This document shows positions 7,112 through 11,568 of a stretch of 11,568 nucleotides of DNA, piece by piece. The position numbers and the translations under genes were made by a program. The DNA comes from Dehalococcoidia bacterium (lineage in GTDB: Bacteria; Chloroflexota; Dehalococcoidia; GIF9; AB-539-J10). The notes beneath the pieces are model-generated. The model did no database searches, was not told the origin of the DNA, and saw only the letters and a list, made by a program, of their open reading frames with translations. The stretch spans positions 1 to 11,568 of the forward strand of contig SOJB01000066.1 in assembly GCA_004376695.1 (NCBI GenBank). Reading direction: 5' to 3'. The first letter of the stretch is position 1; each line of letters starts with the position of its first letter.

Positions 7112-8836
7112 ATGAGAAACAGCGAAGTGGCCAGAGTATTTCAGGATATCGCTGACCTTCTGGAGCTTAAGGGCGAGAATGTCTTTAAGATACGCGCCTA
7201 TCAGAGGACAGCCAGGGCTATCGAGCACTACCCCAAAGAGCTGAAGATTATGATTGAAGAAGGGGAGGGATTACAGAGCATTCCCGGGGTGGGGGAAGCC
7301 ATAGCCAGGAAGACCACGGAGCTGGTGACCACCGGGAGGCTGGGATATTATGAGGATCTGAAGGCCGAGTTTCCCCAAGGAATGATGAACCTGCTGGCCA
7401 TACCGGGGGTTGGTCCTAAGACGGCTAACAAGCTCTCCAGCGAATTGGGGATAAGCTCGGTAGACGAACTGGAGCGAGCAATCAATGACGGGCGGGTGGC
7501 CAAACCCTTCCGCCTTGGCGATAAGACTGCCGAGAATATCCTTCAGCAAATCCAAGCGTTGCGCCGCAAAGACCAGCGCATCCCAATCGGCGAAGCTTTG
7601 CCCGTTGTCGAGGAAATCATAGCTGCCCTCGGCTCTATCCCCGGCGCGAGAAATCTCACCGCTGCGGGTAGCTTACGGCGCTTCCGGGAAACACTGGGTG
7701 ATATTGCCCTCATCGCCACTGCCGATAACCCCAGGGAAGTCATAGATGGTTTTGTTGCTCTGCCTCAGGTGGGGCAAGTGCTGGCTCAAGGGTCAACCAA
7801 GGCAAGTGCTATTGTCAGAGGCGGACTGCAGGTTGATTTAAGGATGGCGGAGCACGATTCCTTCGGTTCCTTGCTTCAGTATTCTACCGGGAGCAAACAG
7901 CATAACATCTCCCTGCGAGAAAGGGGGCGTAGGCAGCGGTTAAAGCTAAGTGAATATGGGATAGCCGTTATAGCAACAGACAAGCTGGAGAGATTCTCTA
8001 CGGAGGAGGAATTCTATCATCGGCTTGGGCTTCAGTATATTCCACCAGAACTCAGAGAAGCTCAGGGTGAAATAGACAAGGCTGAGCAGGGAGCTATCCC
8101 AAGGCTCGTGCAGTTGTCCGACATAAAGGGAGACCTTCACTCCCATACCGAATGGAGCGACGGACACGATTCCGTGGAGGAACTGGCTCTGGCTGCCAGA
8201 GACATGGGCTATCAATATATCGCAATCACGGAGCATTCGGGAGGACGTGGTATTGCTCACGGTCTCGATGTGGAGAGGCTGAGAAGGCAACTTGCTGAGA
8301 TCAGAGCTCTGAACGAGCGTCTGACGGGAATTCATGTGCTCACTGGCATTGAGGTCGATATTCGGGCGGATGGTAGCTTAGACTTGCCACACGAAATCCT
8401 ATCTGAATTGGATATAGTGATTGCTGCCGTGCACTCCGCTATGCACCAAAGCCAGGAGAAGATGACCCGGAGGCTGTTAGATGCCATAGAAGACCCCGAT
8501 GTTGACGTGCTTGCCCACCCTACCTGTCGCCTTATAGGAGAGCGTGAGCCCGCAGCCATAGACTTAGAAGCCGTCTTCCGGGCAGCAGCTAGGAATGACA
8601 AGATTGTGGAGATTAACGCCATGCCCAACCGCCTCGATTTAAGCGATATCAACGCCTTTCGCGCCAAGGATTTGGGAGTGAAGCTCGCCATCAGTACGGA
8701 TGCTCATAGCATTGCACATCTGGGCTTCATGCGATTCGGGGTTGGCGTTGCCCGGCGGGCTTGGTGTGAGCCACAGCACATCTTAAATACTTTGCCCCTG
8801 GCAGAATTGCTTGCCGTTCTGAATAGGAATAGATGA
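7112..8836 (+). CDS. polX: Family X DNA polymerase with PHP domain (PolX), altered polymerase active site
   Basis: Bacterial/archaeal-type PolX, normally a gap-filling repair polymerase with a 3'-5' exonuclease in its PHP domain. The 574 aa length is normal. The N-terminal 8-kDa-like domain starts MRNSEVARVFQDIADLLELK. Two helix-hairpin-helix motifs lie at about 54-63 (LQSIPGVGEA) and 94-103 (LLAIPGVGPK). The nucleotidyltransferase signature AGSLRR is at 185-190. The metal site reads GDIAL (196-200): Asp197 is present, but the second aspartate of the D-x-D pair is Ala199 (codon GCC, 7706-7708). The third aspartate is probably Asp242 in QVDLR. The PHP ligands appear complete: DLHSH (341-345), TEH (373-375), His441, His469 and STDAH (528-532). 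The polymerase may therefore be impaired while the nuclease is retained. The start fits the family and has a modest SD. The gene stands alone on the plus strand, divergent from the CoA cluster and convergent with the hyp operon. Confidence 0.93.
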   Translation: MRNSEVARVFQDIADLLELKGENVFKIRAYQRTARAIEHYPKELKIMIEEGEGLQSIPGVGEAIARKTTELVTTGRLGYYEDLKAEFPQGMMNLLAIPGVGPKTANKLSSELGISSVDELERAINDGRVAKPFRLGDKTAENILQQIQALRRKDQRIPIGEALPVVEEIIAALGSIPGARNLTAAGSLRRFRETLGDIALIATADNPREVIDGFVALPQVGQVLAQGSTKASAIVRGGLQVDLRMAEHDSFGSLLQYSTGSKQHNISLRERGRRQRLKLSEYGIAVIATDKLERFSTEEEFYHRLGLQYIPPELREAQGEIDKAEQGAIPRLVQLSDIKGDLHSHTEWSDGHDSVEELALAARDMGYQYIAITEHSGGRGIAHGLDVERLRRQLAEIRALNERLTGIHVLTGIEVDIRADGSLDLPHEILSELDIVIAAVHSAMHQSQEKMTRRLLDAIEDPDVDVLAHPTCRLIGEREPAAIDLEAVFRAAARNDKIVEINAMPNRLDLSDINAFRAKDLGVKLAISTDAHSIAHLGFMRFGVGVARRAWCEPQHILNTLPLAELLAVLNRNR

Positions 8837-8893
8837 TTAGCGCTGTGACCTTTCTGACCCAGATGGCACTTCGCCCCTCATCGCGGAACGCCG

Positions 8894-10000
8894 TCATCGT
8901 TTGATTTGTTGCATGGCTGACATCAAAGACAATCTAAGTTCACGCTGGTTCTGCGGCGGCACCAGTGCCCCTCTTCTTAACTCCAGTTTCAGTGCCCCCG
9001 TAGGGCAGACCGATATGCAGAGCCCACACCCAATGCAGCGCTCGGCATTTCGAACCACCGAATCTCCATTCAGTGAAAGAGCCTCCATCTGGCATCTATC
9101 GACGCATAAGCCGCATGCGCTGCACTCATCCTCGTCTACCATTACCATAAAGCTGGAGACTGCTCCCATGGGGATTATACCGCTCTTTATGCTCCGGATG
9201 ATGCCGCAGTGACATGCGCAGCAGTTACAGATAAAACTGACGTAGCCGCCGGTATTACTGGAGCAATGTATGAGCCCCGCCTCCTCAGAGCGGTCCAGAA
9301 CCTGTCTTGCCTCTTCCTTCGATATCAGTCTGCCAAAGCCGCGCTCAGCTACATATTTGGCTTGCGGTCCGAAGGTCATACATACATCCTTGGGCTTGTC
9401 ACACGGATTCTGCAATAGCTCACCATGATGACGGCAATAACAAACACTAACCGCGATATATTCAGCCTGGTCGATATACATCGAAACCCTGTCATATGGA
9501 TGTATTGTAATGTCAGTGGGAATTTCCTGCTCTACAGTTATAACTCTGGCAAAAGGAAATCCAGGACTGCCTCCAGGAGTACGTTTCACCTGTTTCTTCA
9601 TCATTTCGCCGGCCACGGCAAAATAATCATCAAACAGGCGAGCCAGCTTCCTGGCACGTTCACTAACCTCCCCCTTCATGAATTGCATCTCAAAGATACC
9701 AGGGAGAATCAGCATCAGCGTGTAAACCCTTGCGCCATCCTTCTCCGTAGCAAAAACAATCCCTTTGTCGGCCAGAGCCTCGAAGATGTTCTCTACCTTC
9801 TCAGTATCACTGCCAGCAATCTCCCTGGCAAATGCCTCCACAGAAACGGGGCCGAGGGGCATCATAGCTGCCAGTTCAGCCTCTTCGGGGGTAAAGAGTT
9901 CCTGCAGCAGAGCGAAGAACTCCTTGCACTTCAACACAGGGAGCGTTCCACCTCTCAGACTCAAGGCATCAGCTAATTCCTCATAGGCAGATTCGGCCAT
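8894..10000 (-). CDS. 4Fe-4S protein with N-terminal winged-helix-like region and Cys-rich middle
   Basis: A 368 aa protein, counted from the ATG at 10000. That start is chosen because a perfect AAAGGAGGT SD (10008-10016) sits 7 nt upstream. A frame extension to 10027 would swallow this SD. Residues of about 20-100 look like a winged helix (VSVEAFAREI to FATEKDG). The middle part has many cysteines: CYC at 187-189, 200, 207, 246 and the dense CNCCACHC at 258-265. The C-terminus carries two [4Fe-4S] motifs: Cys293/296/299/303, where the usual proline after the last cysteine is Gln, and Cys322/325/328/332 followed by Pro. I recognise this as a widespread ferredoxin-like family of anaerobes whose function is unknown to me. 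It lies 23 nt after hypA, so it is probably co-expressed with nickel-insertion proteins. It may be an electron carrier or redox-sensing partner of a nickel enzyme. That link rests on gene order only. Confidence 0.85.
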   Translation of the reverse strand: MAESAYEELADALSLRGGTLPVLKCKEFFALLQELFTPEEAELAAMMPLGPVSVEAFAREIAGSDTEKVENIFEALADKGIVFATEKDGARVYTLMLILPGIFEMQFMKGEVSERARKLARLFDDYFAVAGEMMKKQVKRTPGGSPGFPFARVITVEQEIPTDITIHPYDRVSMYIDQAEYIAVSVCYCRHHGELLQNPCDKPKDVCMTFGPQAKYVAERGFGRLISKEEARQVLDRSEEAGLIHCSSNTGGYVSFICNCCACHCGIIRSIKSGIIPMGAVSSFMVMVDEDECSACGLCVDRCQMEALSLNGDSVVRNAERCIGCGLCISVCPTGALKLELRRGALVPPQNQRELRLSLMSAMQQIKR

Positions 10001-10007
10001 AGGTTCA

Positions 10008-10016
10008 ACCTCCTTT
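10008..10016 (-). promoter_or_regulatory. Shine-Dalgarno site setting the Fe/S protein start
   Basis: AAAGGAGGT on the minus strand, 7 nt before the ATG at 10000. It decides against the in-frame ATGs upstream at 10025-10027 and 10022-10024, which overlap the hypA stop. Confidence 0.8.
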
Positions 10017-10023
10017 CGCGGCA

Positions 10024-10365
10024 TCACTCAACCTCGATGTCTCTCACTCGAAGTTCTGTGCCACTAACGACTTGAATACCTTGTCCCTGGCATCCAGGAC
10101 AGATATAACTATAGTCTTTCACAGCAAAGTCCTCTTCGCACGTTCTGCATCTGGCCATTAGCGGCGTAGTCTCCAGGCTCAGATGCGCTCCGCTGGCAAG
10201 GGTATTCTCCGACATGAGGCCAAAACAGAGAATGAGTTGCGCCGGGATGATTCCCCTTAGCTCACCTGCCAACACATTGACCCTGATGATTCTTCTGGCG
10301 TTCCCCTTCTCGGCTGCCGCAACAGCAATATCGACGATACTCCGGGCGATTGCCATCTCATGCAC
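10024..10365 (-). CDS. hypA: Hydrogenase/urease nickel incorporation protein HypA
   Basis: Nickel-delivery protein that takes part in maturation of [NiFe]-hydrogenase (or another Ni enzyme) together with HypB. The 113 aa length is standard. The essential N-terminal MHE motif is present, with His2 as a Ni ligand, and the structural zinc site has Cys73, Cys76, Cys89 and Cys92 (CxxC-12-CxxC). The start codon is GTG at 10363-10365. The next ATG (10354-10356) would remove His2 and is rejected. The gene overlaps the end of hypB by 8 nt and has no strong SD, so it is probably translated by coupling to hypB. No other hyp genes (C, D, E, F) or hydrogenase subunits lie in the window. Confidence 0.93.
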   Translation of the reverse strand: MHEMAIARSIVDIAVAAAEKGNARRIIRVNVLAGELRGIIPAQLILCFGLMSENTLASGAHLSLETTPLMARCRTCEEDFAVKDYSYICPGCQGQGIQVVSGTELRVRDIEVE

Positions 10366-11029
10366 GTGACTTAGCCCCGAACTTCTTCTGGTAGCACCGA
10401 GAAAGCCACGCCGTCCACTCAGAGATTCCCTCGCCCGTGATGCACGATATATCCAGAATCTCGATATCCGGATGGACCTTCCTGGCGTTTGCCTTCGCCT
10501 CTTCCAGATTGAAACTCGTGTATCTCAGCAAATCAACCTTGTTAATCAAGAGCAGTGACGATTCCCTGAACATAAGCGGGTATTTAAGAGGCTTTTCATC
10601 ACCTTCGGTCACGCTGAGGATCATGATCTTGAAATCCTCCCCCACCTTGAATTCGGCAGGGCACACGAGGTTACCTACGTTTTCGATAACGAGTACATCG
10701 ATATTCGTCAGATCGATGTGGGGCAGCGCGGAGGCAATCATGTTGGCGTCAAGATGACAGGCGCTGCCTGTGTTCAACTGCACCACGGGAAGATCGTACT
10801 TCTCCAGTCTCTCTTTATCTCGCGCGGTCTCAATGTCGCCCACAATCACCCCAAGGCGTAGCTTGCCCTTCAGTACCTCAGCAGTCTTCTCCAGCAAGAT
10901 GGTCTTGCCTGCTCCTGGCGAACTCATCAGATTGAGCACCAGATTCCTGTGTCTGTCAAAGACCTGCCTGTTCACGGCCGCGATACGGTCATTTGCCTCA
11001 AGTATGTCAGTCATTACGTCGATTTTCAT
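10358..11029 (-). CDS. hypB: Hydrogenase nickel incorporation GTPase HypB
   Basis: SIMIBI-class GTPase that drives nickel transfer from HypA into the target enzyme. I choose the start at 11029 (223 aa, MKIDVMTDIL), because it matches the usual N-terminus of short HypB proteins and has an AGGGGG SD 8 nt upstream. An ATG at 11071 would add 14 residues that look unlike HypB. Counting from 11029, the Walker A loop SSPGAGKT is at 36-43. The intersubunit metal site has Cys91-His92 in TGSACHLDA and Cys123 in NLVCPAEF, and the G4 motif NKVD is at 163-166. It lacks both the N-terminal CxxCGC high-affinity site and the His-rich stretch found in some HypB proteins, so it is the minimal type. It is the first gene of the hypB-hypA-Fe/S operon. 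Confidence 0.93.
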   Translation of the reverse strand: MKIDVMTDILEANDRIAAVNRQVFDRHRNLVLNLMSSPGAGKTILLEKTAEVLKGKLRLGVIVGDIETARDKERLEKYDLPVVQLNTGSACHLDANMIASALPHIDLTNIDVLVIENVGNLVCPAEFKVGEDFKIMILSVTEGDEKPLKYPLMFRESSLLLINKVDLLRYTSFNLEEAKANARKVHPDIEILDISCITGEGISEWTAWLSRCYQKKFGAKSRA

Positions 11030-11091
11030 GCCCGAAACCCCCTGTATACCTGTTCTTCGAAATCTGGCCATCCCAGTCTAGCACTTACCAC

Positions 11092-11097
11092 TTTATA
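11092..11097 (-). promoter_or_regulatory. hypB: Candidate -10 box of the hypB operon
   Basis: TATAAA on the minus strand, about 63 nt upstream of the preferred hypB ATG. The -35 hexamer at the usual distance is poor (TGCCTT). A TTGATA is present but only 13 nt away. This is the best guess only. Confidence 0.25.
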
Positions 11098-11493
11098 CAT
11101 GCAAAACGGGTATCAAGGCAGCAGCAATACAGTATGGCGACAGCTTCGAGAAGCTCATCAGACGCATGAGTGAAGGCACGAAATCGAGCCCACGTGGGAC
11201 GAGCATTCATTGAAGAAACGATGGACTTCGGCGGCTCTTGTGACGTAGCCACCAGCCCCGAGAAACGGAATTCAGGGAGATAAACCAACTTACTTGAGGT
11301 GGATACAGGGCGGAGCGATGGTGGTGTCGAGAGTTGTCGGGTCGTCAGAGGAAGCAGGCTTAGCGGAATCGAGTTCGAAGGCCAACAACACATCTGATGC
11401 CAACATCAAAAAGCTTCAGTGAAAAGAGAGCCTGTTGCTAGGGAGAAACAGAAACCTACGCTTGCGTGAACGTGTTCGATTGACGGCTTCGGT

Positions 11494-11501
11494 GCTATAA
11501 T
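11494..11501 (+). promoter_or_regulatory. Extended -10 promoter of the right-edge gene
   Basis: A consensus TATAAT (11496-11501) is preceded by TGC (11493-11495), giving the TGn extended -10 form, which tolerates a weak -35. The nearby TTGACG (11480-11485) is only 10 nt away, too close to be its -35. The start codon follows about 31 nt downstream of the box, with an SD in between. Confidence 0.6.
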
Positions 11502-11532
11502 CAAGACAAATATATCAGAGGGAGGAACCACG

Positions 11533-11568
11533 ATGTTTAAGACACGCATAACCGACCTTTTCCGTATA
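11533..11568 (+). CDS. Partial CDS, probable nitronate monooxygenase / FMN-dependent oxidoreductase N-terminus
   Basis: Only 12 codons are visible before the window ends: MFKTRITDLFRI. This start strongly resembles the N-terminus of nitronate monooxygenase/2-nitropropane dioxygenase family proteins, which begin with M-x-K-T-R-I-T-x-L-x-x-I before a YPI.QGGM motif. These are FMN-dependent TIM-barrel enzymes. Such genes often accompany acyl-CoA metabolism clusters in some lineages. Translation signals are good: GGAGG at 11521-11525 lies 7 nt before the ATG, and an extended -10 promoter lies upstream. The family call rests on 12 residues only, so the catalytic residues cannot be checked. Confidence 0.6.
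   Translation, partial: MFKTRITDLFRI

Larger units (their letters stand above)
11030..11532. other. Non-coding stretch between hypB and the right-edge gene
   Basis: This divergent gap of about 500 nt holds the leader and probable promoter of hypB on the left and the promoter and SD of the right-edge gene on the right. A perfect 10-bp palindrome CCCACGTGGG lies at 11189-11198. A minus-strand reading frame across 11085-11393 gives a Ser/Pro/Thr-rich product with no recognisable domain and no SD, so I do not call it. I see no tRNA, rRNA, CRISPR or insertion-sequence signature. Confidence 0.4.

Noticed and set aside
10001..10027. Upstream start for the Fe/S protein giving an overlap with hypA
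   Set aside because: The nine extra codons contain the perfect SD of the ATG at 10000, so the shorter form is preferred.
11360..11385. GAGTTCGAAGGCC, resembling a tRNA T-loop
   Set aside because: No matching acceptor, anticodon or D-arm could be found around it.
11085..11393. Minus-strand reading frame of about 100 codons upstream of hypB
   Set aside because: The product is Ser/Pro/Thr-rich with no domain I recognise, there is no SD, and it would sit across the likely hypB promoter.
11480..11485. TTGACG as the -35 partner of TATAAT at 11496
   Set aside because: The spacer is only 10 nt, while functional spacing is about 16-18 nt. The extended -10 explains the promoter better.

Overview
The window is a piece of a bacterial genome with compact, mostly leaderless-free gene layout, strong Shine-Dalgarno (SD) sites and moderately GC-rich DNA. 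The protein set (anaerobe-type CoA-ester metabolism with stand-alone Zn-ribbon/OB-fold partners, HypA/HypB, a multi-cluster ferredoxin-like protein, and a PolX with a PHP domain) fits an anaerobic or facultative lineage such as subsurface Chloroflexota (Dehalococcoidia) or a Desulfobacterota relative. That placement is inference; no taxonomic marker gene is present.

Region 1 (161-6729, all minus strand) is a six-gene cluster. In order of transcription it holds two divergent thiolase-superfamily paralogues, two DUF35-type Zn-ribbon/OB-fold paralogues, an acetoacetyl-CoA synthetase-like ligase and, after a 113-nt gap, an acyl-CoA dehydrogenase. The first five genes are separated by only 7-11 nt. 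The cluster looks like a route in which a (beta-keto) acid is activated to its CoA ester and the CoA ester is oxidised and cleaved or condensed by a thiolase-fold/DUF35 complex. Both thiolase-fold proteins lack the nucleophilic cysteine and the GHP histidine, so ordinary thiolysis is unlikely. A retro-aldolase or other C-C lyase, as in the Ltp2/ChsH2-type systems, is a plausible alternative.

Region 2 (6730-7111) is a 382-nt divergent intergenic region with three inverted repeats. It is followed on the plus strand by polX (7112-8836), a family X DNA polymerase with two HhH motifs and a C-terminal PHP nuclease domain. One of the two adjacent catalytic aspartates of its polymerase core reads as alanine, while the PHP metal ligands look complete.

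Region 3 (8894-11029, minus strand) is a hypB-hypA-Fe/S protein operon: two nickel-insertion proteins and a protein with an N-terminal winged-helix-like part, a cysteine-rich middle and two [4Fe-4S] motifs. It converges on polX with 57 nt between the stops. No other hyp genes or nickel enzyme subunits lie in the window.

Region 4 (11030-11568) is mostly non-coding and ends with a good extended -10 promoter, an SD and the first 12 codons of a plus-strand gene that looks like a nitronate monooxygenase/2-nitropropane dioxygenase family protein. The first 160 nt of the window hold nothing I can call a gene.
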